41,123 nt of DNA from an uncultured Eubacteriales bacterium (GTDB lineage Bacteria; Bacillota; Clostridia; Oscillospirales; Oscillospiraceae). Below, one piece after another: positions 1 through 8,929 of this stretch. The DNA lies in assembly GCA_900317375.1 (NCBI GenBank), contig ONGJ01000028.1, forward strand, positions 1 through 41,123, written 5' to 3'. Both the position numbers and the translations under genes were made by a program. Every line of letters begins with the position of its first letter. The first letter of the stretch is position 1. Below the pieces are notes generated by a model. That model was not told the origin of the DNA. It did not search any database and saw nothing but the letters and a program-made list of their open reading frames with translations.

Positions 1-1
1 G

Positions 2-1954
2 CATATCAATCTCTTATCTCCCCATGTTGCCGACCTGATCGCTGCCGGCGAGGTGGTCGAGCGCCCGGCCTCGGTCATCAAGGAACTGATGGAAAACGCC
101 TTTGACGCCGGCGCCGACCAGGTCACGGTCGAGATCCGGGACGGCGGCGCCACCATGATCCGCGTGACCGACAACGGCTGCGGCATGGCGCCCGAGGATG
201 CCGGCATCGCCTTTCTGCGGCATGCTACCTCAAAGCTCGCTGACGAGCACGGCCTCGAGGCCATCACCACCATGGGCTTTCGCGGCGAGGCGCTGGCGGC
301 CATTTCGGCGGTGTCGCGCATCGAGCTGCTGACGCGCCGGCCCGAGGATGCCGAGGGCACCCAGATGACGCTGGAGGCCGGCGATATTCAGGAGATGGAG
401 GCCGTCGGCTGCCCTTCGGGCACTTCCATCTGCATCCGGGATCTGTTCTACAACACCCCTGCCCGGCTGAAATTCCTGAAAAGCGACCGGAGCGAGGCCT
501 CCGCCTGCGTCCAGGCCGGGCTGCGCTGTGCCCTGGGCCGGCCCGATGTCTCGGTGCGCTTTCTGCGGGACGGAAAGGAAGAGTTCTTTACACCCGGCGA
601 CGGCCGACCCGACGCCTGTGTCTATGCCCTGCTGGGCCGGGATCTCTCATCGGCCTTCCTGCCGCTGTGCAGCTCGGACGGCGACGTCCGGCTCTCGGGC
701 TTCGTCTCCTCCCCGGCCGCCGGAAGGGGAAACCGCAGCGCGCAGTTTTTCTACTGCAACGGCCGCTTCATCCGCTCCGCGCTGCTGCAGAGCGCGCTGG
801 AACAGGCCTATAAAAACACCCTGCTGACCGGCCGCTATCCGGCCTGCGTGATCTGGCTGGAGATCCGGCCCGGTTCGGTGGATGTGAACGTCCACCCGGC
901 GAAGACCGAGGTCAAGTTCTCGGAAGAGCGGCGGCTCTTCGGCCTGCTCTGTCAGGCGGTCCGGGATACTCTGGCCGAAGAGGACCGCACTGCGGCTTCC
1001 GTCCTTCCCGCCGGAGACGCTCCCCGCAGGGCGGAAGAGCTCCCCGCCGAGCAGAGCCGGGACGCCTTCCGCCCGGAAGAGACCCTTCCCGAAAACCCGC
1101 CGGCAGGGACCCTTCCGCGCACTTCCGCAGAGCCTGCCGGGCAGCCGTCCCCGCTCTCTCGGGAAAGCATGCTGCCCCGGTTCCCGGACCGGGGCGCGGC
1201 GGCGTATCCCCCTGCCCTGCTCACGGATTCTGAACTGGAGAGCGTCGTTCAGCAGTCCCTTTTCAGCTCCGTGGCGGAGTACCGTACCGTCACCGCCCCG
1301 TCTCCGGCGATTTCAAAGGCCGGACAAGAGGGCGGGGAAGAGGGGGCTGTCGAAAACCCGGTTCAAAATGTTGATAACCCGCCGATCCCCGACCACAAGA
1401 TCTTGGGGGAGGCCTTCAAAACCTATATCGCCGTGGAAGAGGGCGACCGCCTCATTCTGATCGACAAGCACGCCGCGCACGAGCGGATGAACTTTGACCG
1501 CCTGAAGGCCCGCAGCCAGCCCGTCCCTGCCCAGCAGCTCCTGGTGCCCCGGACCCTCCGGCTCAGCGCCGGGGACATGGCCCTGCTGGAAGACTTCGGC
1601 GAGCTGTTTCTGGATTTCGGCTTTGAGCTCGAGCCCTTCGGCGAGCAGGCCGTCATCCTGCGCGCGGTCCCGGCGGACATCCTTCCGGATGACGCGGTCC
1701 CGGCGCTGGAGGAGATTCTCCAGCACCTGCACGAGGGCGGAACCCCCGATCCTCTCTCCGCGCGGGACGAGATGAATCATACCGTCGCCTGCAAGGCCGC
1801 CATCAAGGCGGGATGGAACACCGGGCGCGAGGAGCTCGAGGCCATTGTGCGCGAGGTGCTGAGCGGCCGGGTGAAGTACTGCCCGCACGGGCGCCCCGTG
1901 GCCGTGACTGTCAGCAGAAAGGACCTTGAAAAGCTCTTTCTGCGGATCGTCTGA
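2..1954 (+). CDS. mutL: DNA mismatch repair protein MutL (5' end cut by window)
   Basis: MutL is the GHKL ATPase of mismatch repair that couples MutS recognition to strand removal. The frame is open from base 2, where the family start region is readable (LLSPHVADLIAAGEVVERPA), so the start codon lies just upstream of the window. Visible motifs are the ATP-binding ENAFDAGA, DNGCGM and GFRGEAL, then a Pro/Glu-rich linker (roughly residues 330-430), then the dimerisation/endonuclease region. That region carries DKHAAHER, a variant of the DQHA(X)2E(X)4E metal motif with Q to K and the last E to D, together with ACKAAIKAG and CPHGRPVAV. These mark an endonuclease-type MutL as in most bacteria without MutH. 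miaA follows after 24 nt, the usual mutL-miaA order. Confidence 0.96.
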   Translation, partial: HINLLSPHVADLIAAGEVVERPASVIKELMENAFDAGADQVTVEIRDGGATMIRVTDNGCGMAPEDAGIAFLRHATSKLADEHGLEAITTMGFRGEALAAISAVSRIELLTRRPEDAEGTQMTLEAGDIQEMEAVGCPSGTSICIRDLFYNTPARLKFLKSDRSEASACVQAGLRCALGRPDVSVRFLRDGKEEFFTPGDGRPDACVYALLGRDLSSAFLPLCSSDGDVRLSGFVSSPAAGRGNRSAQFFYCNGRFIRSALLQSALEQAYKNTLLTGRYPACVIWLEIRPGSVDVNVHPAKTEVKFSEERRLFGLLCQAVRDTLAEEDRTAASVLPAGDAPRRAEELPAEQSRDAFRPEETLPENPPAGTLPRTSAEPAGQPSPLSRESMLPRFPDRGAAAYPPALLTDSELESVVQQSLFSSVAEYRTVTAPSPAISKAGQEGGEEGAVENPVQNVDNPPIPDHKILGEAFKTYIAVEEGDRLILIDKHAAHERMNFDRLKARSQPVPAQQLLVPRTLRLSAGDMALLEDFGELFLDFGFELEPFGEQAVILRAVPADILPDDAVPALEEILQHLHEGGTPDPLSARDEMNHTVACKAAIKAGWNTGREELEAIVREVLSGRVKYCPHGRPVAVTVSRKDLEKLFLRIV

Positions 1955-1978
1955 GCGTTCGGCGGCAGGACGGACAAT

Positions 1979-2944
1979 ATGGATGCGATGAAAAAGAAAC
2001 TGCTGGTCATCGCCGGGCCCACCGCCTCCGGCAAGACCGCCCTTGGCATTGCCCTGGCCGGGCGCCTGAACGGCGAGATCGTCTCGGCCGACTCGATGCA
2101 GGTTTACCGCGGCATGGATATCGGCACCGCTAAGGCCAGCCCCTTCGAGCGGCAGCAGGTGCCCCATCATATGCTCGACCTTGTCGACCCCGGCGACAGC
2201 TACTCCGTCTCCCGTTACGCCGAAGAGGCCGGCGAGGTCTGCACCCGGCTCCTGGAGCGCGGAAAGCTGCCGATCATCGTCGGCGGAACGGGCCTCTATA
2301 TCGACGCACTGCTCGCCGGCCGCCGCTTTGCCGGAACCGATGAGCAGGACGGCAGCTGCCGGGAAGAGCTGGAGCGGGACTATGACCGCCTGGGCGGTGA
2401 GGCGATGCTGGCCCGCCTTGCGGCGGTGGACCCGGACAGGGCCGAAAAGCTTGCCCCGACGGACCGCCGGCGCATCATCCGCGCCCTCGAGATCTACCGC
2501 CTGACGGGCCGGACCCAGACCGCCCACGACGACGAGAGCCGGACCCGGCCGCCCGCCTTTCAGGCGCTCTACGCGGTTCTCCGCTTCGAGGACCGCGGAA
2601 AGCTGTATGAACGGATCGAGCAGCGGGTGGACCGCATGTGCCGGGAAGGGCTTTTTGAGGAGACGGCCAGGCTGCTGGAAAGCGGGGTTTCCCCCGACAG
2701 CACCTGCATGCAGGCCATCGGCTACCGCCAGGCCGCCTGGGCGCTGCGCGGCGAGATGCCGCGCGACGAGGCGATTGCCCTCATCAAGCAGGCGACCCGC
2801 CGCTATGCCAAGCGGCAGCTGACCTGGTTCCGCCGGCATGACGAGGCCTTCTGGCTCCCTGCCGACCGCCTTGCGACCGAAGAGCAGGCGGACCGGATTG
2901 AGAAAGCATTTACGGAAGAGAGGGACGCACATGACGACGGCTGA
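1979..2944 (+). CDS. miaA: tRNA dimethylallyltransferase MiaA
   Basis: MiaA transfers a dimethylallyl group from DMAPP to N6 of A37 in tRNAs reading UNN codons. The 321-residue product has the P-loop GPTASGKT near residue 12, the DSMQVYRGMDIGTAK DMAPP/tRNA motif, and the VGGTGLYIDALL segment, all typical of the family. Length is normal. The ATG at 1979 is preceded by AGGA at 1967-1970; an ATG at 1988 would also keep the P-loop. The 3' end overlaps the start of the next gene by 14 nt, suggesting translational coupling. It is probably co-transcribed with mutL. Confidence 0.96.
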   Translation: MDAMKKKLLVIAGPTASGKTALGIALAGRLNGEIVSADSMQVYRGMDIGTAKASPFERQQVPHHMLDLVDPGDSYSVSRYAEEAGEVCTRLLERGKLPIIVGGTGLYIDALLAGRRFAGTDEQDGSCREELERDYDRLGGEAMLARLAAVDPDRAEKLAPTDRRRIIRALEIYRLTGRTQTAHDDESRTRPPAFQALYAVLRFEDRGKLYERIEQRVDRMCREGLFEETARLLESGVSPDSTCMQAIGYRQAAWALRGEMPRDEAIALIKQATRRYAKRQLTWFRRHDEAFWLPADRLATEEQADRIEKAFTEERDAHDDG

Positions 2945-3641
2945 GATCGAACGGAACGTGAAAACCGTCAGGGCCGAGATTGCCCGGGCAGCCGCTGAGG
3001 CGGGCCGCAGCCCGCGTGAGATTCTGCTGGCCGCAGCGACAAAAATGAACGATGCCGAGGCCGTCCGCGCCGCGATCCGTGCGGGGGTGGACATCTGCGG
3101 CGAGAACCGGGTGCAGGAGATGCTCGAAAAGAATGCGCAGAACGCCTATGCCGGCGTCCCGCTGCACTTTATCGGGCATCTGCAGAAGAACAAGGTGCGC
3201 CAGGTCGTCGGGCTCTGCGCGCTGATCCATTCGGCGGACAGCCTTCCCCTGCTGCAGGAGATTTCCCGCGTCGCGCTAAAGCGCGGTCTGGTTCAGGATG
3301 TGCTGCTCGAGATCAATGTCGCCGGCGAGGCGTCCAAGACCGGCTTCCGGCCGGAAGAGCTGGAATCCGTGCTGCAGGAGGCTGCCCGGCTTCCGGCCCT
3401 CTCCGTGCGCGGACTGATGGCAATTCCGCCGATTTGCGCCAAACCGGAGGACAACAGGCCTTTTTTTCTGCAAATGCAAAAGCTTTTTGTTGACAAAACA
3501 GAAATAAAATACGATAATGTACGCATGGATTTTTTGTCCATGGGCATGTCCGGCGATTATACCGAGGCCGTTCGCTGCGGTGCCAACCTGGTTCGGATAG
3601 GCTCAGGGATTTTCGGCCCACGGAATACCACAACAACATGA
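2931..3641 (+). CDS. YggS/PLPBP family pyridoxal phosphate homeostasis protein
   Basis: This is a 236-residue PLP-binding protein of the YggS/PROSC family, a TIM-barrel related to alanine racemase N-domains that buffers free PLP and affects amino-acid metabolism. Family marks visible are LLAAATKMND with the PLP-lysine at about residue 38, GENRVQEM, LHFIGHLQKNK, LEINVAGEASKTGF, GLMAIPP, LSMGMSGDY and the C-terminal IGSGIFGPRN. The ATG at 2931 was chosen because homology begins there and GAAGAGAGGG lies just upstream; an in-frame ATG at 2838 lies inside miaA and adds residues without homology. It sits directly before sepF, the conserved Bacillota order. Confidence 0.93.
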   Translation: MTTAEIERNVKTVRAEIARAAAEAGRSPREILLAAATKMNDAEAVRAAIRAGVDICGENRVQEMLEKNAQNAYAGVPLHFIGHLQKNKVRQVVGLCALIHSADSLPLLQEISRVALKRGLVQDVLLEINVAGEASKTGFRPEELESVLQEAARLPALSVRGLMAIPPICAKPEDNRPFFLQMQKLFVDKTEIKYDNVRMDFLSMGMSGDYTEAVRCGANLVRIGSGIFGPRNTTTT

Positions 3642-3656
3642 TCGGAGGATCAACCC

Positions 3657-4223
3657 ATGGGCTTCATGGATGAACTCAGAAAACTGACCCAGCCGTACGA
3701 GGACGAGGACGACTTTTATGAAGGCGCCGACGCCTCCGCGCAGCCGGCTGCACCGACCGAGGCACAGCTGGAGTTTGAAAACACCTTCGGCGGGCGTGAG
3801 ACGCCCGAACCTGCGGAGGAAGAACCGGAAGCTCCCGCTCCTGCACCCCAGGATGGCGGCGGAAAGGGCATCTTCTCTGCCCTGGGAAGGAAAAAGCCCT
3901 CGAGGCCCCGCCTCTCGCGTGAGCGCACGGTGGAGTTCGGCGGCACCGAACAGCAGGTTATTCTCTTTAACCCCAAGAACTTTGACGAGGCCGGCGATCT
4001 GGTGCAGCATCTTCTGCAGGGGCGCAGCGTCGTGATGACGCTGGAAGGCGTCCCGACCGAGCTGGCCCGGCGCCTCCTCGACTTCCTTTCGGGCATCGCC
4101 TATGCCCTGCAGGGGAAAATCACGCCGATCTCGGCGAAAACCTATTTCGTCACGCCGCAGAATGTCGATATACTCGGCGCGGAAGCCGTTTCTTCCTCCG
4201 GGCAGAGCGCGCCCCAGGCCTGA
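3657..4223 (+). CDS. sepF: Cell division protein SepF
   Basis: SepF is a membrane-tethered FtsZ partner that polymerises into rings at the septum. The 188-residue product has the expected three parts: a short N-terminal amphipathic membrane-targeting helix (GFMDELRKLTQPY), an acidic Pro/Ala/Glu-rich linker to about residue 95, and the compact core from about residue 102 (VILFNPKNFDEAGDLVQ, then LDFLSGIAYAL and TYFVTPQNVDI). A GGAGGAT Shine-Dalgarno starts at 3645, giving an ATG at 3657. The gene lies 15 nt after yggS. ylmG and ylmH, which commonly separate sepF from divIVA in Bacillota, are absent here. Confidence 0.95.
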   Translation: MGFMDELRKLTQPYEDEDDFYEGADASAQPAAPTEAQLEFENTFGGRETPEPAEEEPEAPAPAPQDGGGKGIFSALGRKKPSRPRLSRERTVEFGGTEQQVILFNPKNFDEAGDLVQHLLQGRSVVMTLEGVPTELARRLLDFLSGIAYALQGKITPISAKTYFVTPQNVDILGAEAVSSSGQSAPQA

Positions 4224-4286
4224 TGCGCCGGCGTTTTTCCGTATACTTGAGTTTAATATAACAATCATTGAAAGGTGGAACATAGC

Positions 4287-4949
4287 ATGATTACCGCTCA
4301 GGACATCCGCGAAAAGACCTTTGAAAAATCGAGAATGAACGGCTACGACATGGCCTCCGTGGACGATTTTCTGGAAGAACTCGCCGAGGATATTTCGAAC
4401 TCTCAGAAGGAAAATGCCGTGCTGAAGAGCAAGATGAAGGTCCTTGTTGACAAGATCGAGGAATACCGCGCCAATGAAGAGGCGCTGAATCTCGCGATCC
4501 TCTCGGCCCAGAAGCTTGCCGTTCAGATTGAAAGCGAAGCCCGCCAGCGTGCCGCGGCCATGATCGAGGATGCCGAGCGCCAGGTGAAGGAGCGCGTCGG
4601 CTCGATTGAAGAGCTGACTGCCACGGAAGAGCGCCGTCTGGCCGATGCCCAGCGCGCCACGAAGTCTTTCTTTGAGAAGGCCCGCAAGGTCTGCAATGAC
4701 CAGCTGAAGGCCCTGGACGTCATGAGCGGCGAGGTCGGTCTCCCGGCGGAGGAAAAGGCCGCTCCGGAGGAAGCGGTCACGGTCGATGTGGAGCAGGTGG
4801 ATATTGACGAGGCGGTCCGCTCGATTGAGCAGGGTGTTTCCCGCGCCGCCAAGCCCGAACCCGCCATGGACCTGGACCTGTCCGACTTTGATCTGAGCCC
4901 GGCTCCCAAAAAGAAAAATCTCAGCAGCACACAGTCTTTTAATCTCTGA
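4287..4949 (+). CDS. divIVA: DivIVA family cell pole/division protein
   Basis: DivIVA proteins bind negatively curved membrane and recruit division or polar partners. The 220-residue product opens with the lipid-binding motif (ITAQDIREKTFEKS, then GYDMASVDDFLEEL) and continues as a long coiled coil to about residue 150. It then has an acidic tail (about residues 155-205) ending in a basic/polar segment (SPAPKKKNLSSTQ). The ATG at 4287 is preferred over the GTG at 4275 because the latter overlaps the AAAGGTGG ribosome binding site at 4271-4278. Position between sepF and ileS matches the usual Bacillota division cluster. Confidence 0.94.
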   Translation: MITAQDIREKTFEKSRMNGYDMASVDDFLEELAEDISNSQKENAVLKSKMKVLVDKIEEYRANEEALNLAILSAQKLAVQIESEARQRAAAMIEDAERQVKERVGSIEELTATEERRLADAQRATKSFFEKARKVCNDQLKALDVMSGEVGLPAEEKAAPEEAVTVDVEQVDIDEAVRSIEQGVSRAAKPEPAMDLDLSDFDLSPAPKKKNLSSTQSFNL

Positions 4950-4983
4950 TCCGCCCAGGCGGACCGGAACGCAGGACGATGCC

Positions 4984-5016
4984 GCGGGGTGGCGCGAAAC
5001 GCGCATGCCCCGCTTT
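4984..5016 (+). terminator. GC-rich hairpin in divIVA-ileS gap, possible weak terminator/attenuator
   Basis: A strong stem is formed by GCGGGGTGGCGCG (4984-4996) with CGCGCATGCCCCGC (5000-5013), with one bulged A and two G-U pairs around an AAA loop. Only three T follow, so it may be a weak terminator or a processing/attenuation hairpin in the 116-nt leader of ileS. No T-box consensus was seen in this gap. Confidence 0.4.
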
Positions 5017-5065
5017 CGCCTGTTCTGATACTCAACACACCTATACGACCAGCAGGAGAATTTTT

Positions 5066-7867
5066 ATGTCCAAAGACTACAATCAGACCCTGAATCTGCC
5101 GAAAACCGACTTTCCCATGCGCGCCGGCCTTCCGAAGAGAGAGCCCGAGATGCTCAAACGCTGGGAGGAGATGGATCTTTACAATCTACAGCTGAAAAAG
5201 AACGAGGGCAAGCCTCTCTTTTCCCTGCATGACGGCCCTCCCTTCTCCAACGGCAACATCCACATGGGCCACGCCCTGAACAAGACCCTGAAGGACTTCA
5301 TCAACCGCAGCTATATGATGCGCGGCCGCTGGGTACCCTATATCCCCGGCTGGGACAACCACGGCATGCCCATTGAGAGCGCGATCATCAAGGAGCAGAA
5401 GCTCAACCACAAGGAGATGTCCACGGCGGACTTCCGCAGTGCCTGCCATGACTATGCCGAAAAGTACGTCTATAAGCAGATGGAAGGCTTCAAGCGTCTC
5501 GGCGTTGTCGGCGACTGGGAGCACCCCTATCTCACCATGAATCCCGGCTTTGAGGCGGATGAAGTCCGCGTGTTCGGCAAAATGTACCGCAACGGCCACA
5601 TCTACAAGGGTCTGAAGCCGGTTTACTGGTGCTATCACGACGAGACCGCCCTGGCCGAGGCCGAGATCGAGTACCACGAGGACCCGGTGGATTCGGTGTT
5701 TGTAAAGTTCCCGATGCATGACGACAAGGGGAAGCTTTCGCATCTGGATCAGAAAAAGCTGTTCTTCCTCATCTGGACCACGACCACCTGGACCCTCCCC
5801 GGGAACATCGGCATCGCCCTGCATCCCGATGTCAGCTATGCCATCGTGAAGGCTCCCGACGGCGAGATGTATATCCTGGCCGAAGAGCTCGTGGATGAAG
5901 TCATGGCCAAGGGCGCCGTCACCGGTTATGAGATCATTGAGACCCACCCGGGCAGCTTCTTTGAATACATGCTGGCCGACCACCCCTTCCTTCCGAAGAC
6001 CTCGCTGCTGATGCTGGCGGACTATGTCACCACCGACTCCGGCACCGGCTGTGTCCACACGGCGCCGGGCTTCGGCGACGTCGACTATCAGACCTGCCTG
6101 CAGTACGGCACCGAGATGGTGGTGCCCGTGGATGACCAGGGCCGCCACACCGACTATGCCGGCAAGTATGCCGGGATGATCGTGGAAGAGTCCAATCCCG
6201 TTATCGCTGCCGACATGGAGGCCAGCGGCATGCTCTTTGCCCGCGAGCGCCTGATGCACAGCTATCCGCACTGCTGGCGCTGCAAACAGCCCATCATCTT
6301 CCGTGCGACCCCGCAGTGGTTCTGCTCGGTCGATTCCTTCAAGGACGAGGCCATCGCCGCCTGCGATGCGGTGCGCTGGCTCCCCGCCTGGGGGAAAGAG
6401 CGCATGGGCGCCATGATCCGCGAGCGCAGCGACTGGTGCATCTCGCGTCAGCGCCGCTGGGGCCTGCCGATCCCTGTCTTCTACTGCGACGACTGCGGAA
6501 AGCCCGTCTGCACGGAGGAGAGCATCGAGTCCGTTGCGTCCATATTTGAAAAAGAAGGCAGCAACGCCTGGTTTGAAAAGACCGAGGCCGAGCTTCTGCC
6601 CGACGGCTTTACCTGCCCCCACTGCGGCGGAAAGCACTTCACCAAAGAGACCAACACCCTGGACGGCTGGTTTGACTCCGGCTCGACCCACTTCTGCGCC
6701 ATGCAGCGCGATCAGGGCTTCTGGCCCTCCACCATGTATATCGAGGGCGGCGATCAGTACCGCGGCTGGTTCCAGTCGTCCCTGCTCGTTGCGGTCGGCG
6801 CGCTCGGCAAGGGCGCTCCGTATCAGGAATGCCTCACCCACGGCTGGACGGTGGACGGCGAGGGCCGCGAAATGCACAAGTCCCTCGGCAACGGCATCGA
6901 TCCTGCCGACCTGATCAAGGACTACGGCGCCGACATTGTCCGTCTGTGGGCTGGCTCTGCCGACTATCACGTCGACGTCCGCTGCTCCAACGAGATTTTC
7001 AAGCAGCTCAGCCAGAACTATCTGAAGTTCCGCAACACCGCCCGCTACTGCCTGGGCAACCTCAGCGGCTATGACCCGAGCAGCCCGGTCGCGCCGGAGG
7101 ACATGCTGCCGCTGGACCGCTGGGCCATGACGAAGCTCAACGAGCTGATTGAAAAGGTCGAGGACGCCTATCGGAATTACGAGTTCCATGTGATCTCCCA
7201 CGCCATCAACGACTTCTGCGTGGTCGAGCTCTCCAGTTTCTATCTGGACATCATCAAGGACCGTCTCTACTGTGAGGCGCCGGACGGCCTGAAGCGCCGC
7301 AGCGCCCAGACCGCGCTCTGGTACATCCTGGATACCCTGACCAAGATGTTTGCGCCGATCCTTGCCTTTACCTGCGACGAGATCTGGCTCAGCATGCCGC
7401 ATACCGGGGACGAGGATGAGCGAAACGTTCTCCTGAACCAGATGAACGCGCCCTTTGCCGCCTACAGTCTCGGCGAGGCCGAGATGGCCGTCTGGAACGA
7501 CCTGGTCAGGGTCCGCGACGATGTCAACGGCGTCATCGAGACCGCCCGTGCCGCCAAGCGGATCGGAAAGCCTCTGGAGGCTGCCGTCCGGCTGCAGGGC
7601 ACCGATGGGGAGAGCCGCGAGGTGCTCGACAAGATCAGCGATATGGGTCTGGCGGAGCTCTTCATCGTCTCCCAGTGCCTGATTGCCCCGGATGAAGACG
7701 GCGATGATGCCGCCGCAAAGAGTACCGGCGCAGCCTTCCCCGGCCTTGAGATTTCTGTCCGTGAGGCCCCCGGAACCAAGTGCCCGCGCTGCTGGATCCA
7801 TTCGGAGGCTGCCGATCCCGAAACCGGCCTCTGCCCGCGCTGCGCGGAGGTGCTCAAGACCCTGTAA
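5066..7867 (+). CDS. ileS: Isoleucyl-tRNA synthetase
   Basis: IleS charges tRNA-Ile and edits mischarged valine. The 933-residue class I synthetase shows the HIGH-type motif HMGHALN near residue 66, the CP1 editing segment TTTWTLPGNIGI, the tRNA-binding WCISRQRRWGLPIPV, and a KMSKS loop in the variant form EMHKSLGN near residue 612. The C-terminal zinc finger has CPRCW and CPRC cysteine pairs. ATG 5066 follows AGGAG at 5054-5058; the upstream in-frame ATG at 4979 would add 29 residues without homology. Placement after divIVA and before lspA is standard for Bacillota. Confidence 0.97.
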   Translation: MSKDYNQTLNLPKTDFPMRAGLPKREPEMLKRWEEMDLYNLQLKKNEGKPLFSLHDGPPFSNGNIHMGHALNKTLKDFINRSYMMRGRWVPYIPGWDNHGMPIESAIIKEQKLNHKEMSTADFRSACHDYAEKYVYKQMEGFKRLGVVGDWEHPYLTMNPGFEADEVRVFGKMYRNGHIYKGLKPVYWCYHDETALAEAEIEYHEDPVDSVFVKFPMHDDKGKLSHLDQKKLFFLIWTTTTWTLPGNIGIALHPDVSYAIVKAPDGEMYILAEELVDEVMAKGAVTGYEIIETHPGSFFEYMLADHPFLPKTSLLMLADYVTTDSGTGCVHTAPGFGDVDYQTCLQYGTEMVVPVDDQGRHTDYAGKYAGMIVEESNPVIAADMEASGMLFARERLMHSYPHCWRCKQPIIFRATPQWFCSVDSFKDEAIAACDAVRWLPAWGKERMGAMIRERSDWCISRQRRWGLPIPVFYCDDCGKPVCTEESIESVASIFEKEGSNAWFEKTEAELLPDGFTCPHCGGKHFTKETNTLDGWFDSGSTHFCAMQRDQGFWPSTMYIEGGDQYRGWFQSSLLVAVGALGKGAPYQECLTHGWTVDGEGREMHKSLGNGIDPADLIKDYGADIVRLWAGSADYHVDVRCSNEIFKQLSQNYLKFRNTARYCLGNLSGYDPSSPVAPEDMLPLDRWAMTKLNELIEKVEDAYRNYEFHVISHAINDFCVVELSSFYLDIIKDRLYCEAPDGLKRRSAQTALWYILDTLTKMFAPILAFTCDEIWLSMPHTGDEDERNVLLNQMNAPFAAYSLGEAEMAVWNDLVRVRDDVNGVIETARAAKRIGKPLEAAVRLQGTDGESREVLDKISDMGLAELFIVSQCLIAPDEDGDDAAAKSTGAAFPGLEISVREAPGTKCPRCWIHSEAADPETGLCPRCAEVLKTL

Positions 7868-7891
7868 TCAGGAAAGAGAACGCCCTTATCC

Positions 7892-7926
7892 TTATTCTCC
7901 TTCCGCCCCGGGCTGCGGGAGAATAA
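7892..7926 (+). other. Inverted repeat between ileS and lspA
   Basis: TTATTCTCC (7892-7900) pairs perfectly with GGAGAATAA (7918-7926) around a GC-rich loop. No T-tract follows, so this is not a standard terminator. It could be an mRNA processing or stability hairpin just upstream of the lspA ribosome binding site. Confidence 0.35.
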
Positions 7927-7945
7927 ATCAGAAGAGGAGACTGCT

Positions 7946-8920
7946 ATGCTGTATGCGATCGTAGGAATGCTGGTCATCATTGCCGACCAGTACATCAAGT
8001 TCTGGGTTCAGGGACACATCGCCGTGAACACCTCCGAGGAGTTTATCCCCGGTATCCTGAGTCTCGCGAACGTCCACAACGACGGGGCGGCTTTCGGCTT
8101 TCTGGCCGGAAGCGGGATTCGCCTTCCCTTTATCATTCTGGCGGCCGTCTTTGCGATTGTGGTGATTCTGGCCCTTGCGACCAACCTGATCTCCGGGAAG
8201 CTTGCCAGATGGAGCATCGTCCTGGTAACGGCAGGCGGTCTCTCAAACTGCCTGGACCGCGTCCTCTACGGCTATGTCCAGGACATGTTTAAACTGGAGT
8301 TCATCAACTTCCCCGTTTTCAATCTTGCGGACGTCTTTATCACGGTGTTTGCCATCATCTTCGCGCTTGCCGTCATTTTCGGCAAGACCCGAAAGGACAA
8401 GGACGAGGATGAGGATGACGACTTCCTTGACGACGAAGAGGAAGAGCCGGCTCCGAAGCGCAAGCCCAAACGGAAGAGCCGCAGGGCCCGCAGAGAAGAG
8501 GAAGAGGACGAGGACGACGAAGACGAGGAAGAGCCGCCGCGTCCCGCGCCGAAGAAGACGGCAAAGCGCAGCAGAAAGCAGGCGGAAGAGGAAGAGGTCC
8601 CCGTGCCCGCGCCGAAGAAGGCGGCAGCATCCAGGTCTTCTGCCAGGACAAAGCCCGCGGCTCCCGCTCAGGAGGAAGACCCCTTCGCCGCCTGGGAGCG
8701 TGCCAACGCCAAGGCCAAGGCCGTCAAGGACCGCCAGTCCGCGGTTGTTCAGGCTGCCTCCCGGCCCGCTGCGGCCCCCGAAGCGCCGGCTGAGCCGAAA
8801 CCGGCCCCGAAGCCTGCGGCAAAGCCCGCTCCAAAACCGGCCGAACCCAAGCCTGCCCCGAAACCCGCGCCGGTCACGGAGGAGTATTCCCTGGACGACA
8901 TTCTCAACGAGTTCAAATAA
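7946..8920 (+). CDS. lspA: Lipoprotein signal peptidase LspA with long charged C-terminal tail
   Basis: LspA is the membrane aspartyl protease that removes lipoprotein signal peptides ahead of the lipidated cysteine. The first about 150 residues have four predicted membrane helices and the family boxes DQYIKFWV, NDGAAFGF, GGLSNCLDR (catalytic Asp) and FNLADVF (second Asp). LspA is normally about 150-170 residues, but this product is 324. After FGKTRKDKDEDE it continues for about 175 residues of alternating acidic, basic and Pro/Ala/Lys runs, ending in a more ordered EEYSLDDILNEFK. The tail follows the fourth helix and is predicted to be cytoplasmic. The frame and codon use stay coherent throughout, so this is not an obvious readthrough artefact. 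rluD starts 9 nt after the stop. Confidence 0.92.
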   Translation: MLYAIVGMLVIIADQYIKFWVQGHIAVNTSEEFIPGILSLANVHNDGAAFGFLAGSGIRLPFIILAAVFAIVVILALATNLISGKLARWSIVLVTAGGLSNCLDRVLYGYVQDMFKLEFINFPVFNLADVFITVFAIIFALAVIFGKTRKDKDEDEDDDFLDDEEEEPAPKRKPKRKSRRARREEEEDEDDEDEEEPPRPAPKKTAKRSRKQAEEEEVPVPAPKKAAASRSSARTKPAAPAQEEDPFAAWERANAKAKAVKDRQSAVVQAASRPAAAPEAPAEPKPAPKPAAKPAPKPAEPKPAPKPAPVTEEYSLDDILNEFK

Positions 8921-8929
8921 AACAGATTC

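Noticed and set aside
1313-3094. Long minus-strand open frame of 593 codons opposite mutL and miaA
   Set aside because: It is antisense to two well supported genes, has low-complexity Gly/Ala/Arg composition and no recognisable domain; GC-rich DNA readily leaves such open frames.
4950-5065. T-box riboswitch upstream of ileS
   Set aside because: The gap is only 116 nt and no T-box core or specifier stem could be recognised; only a GC-rich hairpin is present.
5186-7801. Minus-strand open frame of 871 codons opposite ileS
   Set aside because: It mirrors the ileS codons throughout, with no ribosome binding site or family motif. It is a shadow of the real gene.
8396-8900. Separate gene in the charged tail of lspA
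   Set aside because: No internal start with a ribosome binding site was found, and the frame runs on from the fourth membrane helix without a break; alternative-frame products here are Arg/Pro-rich and unlike proteins.
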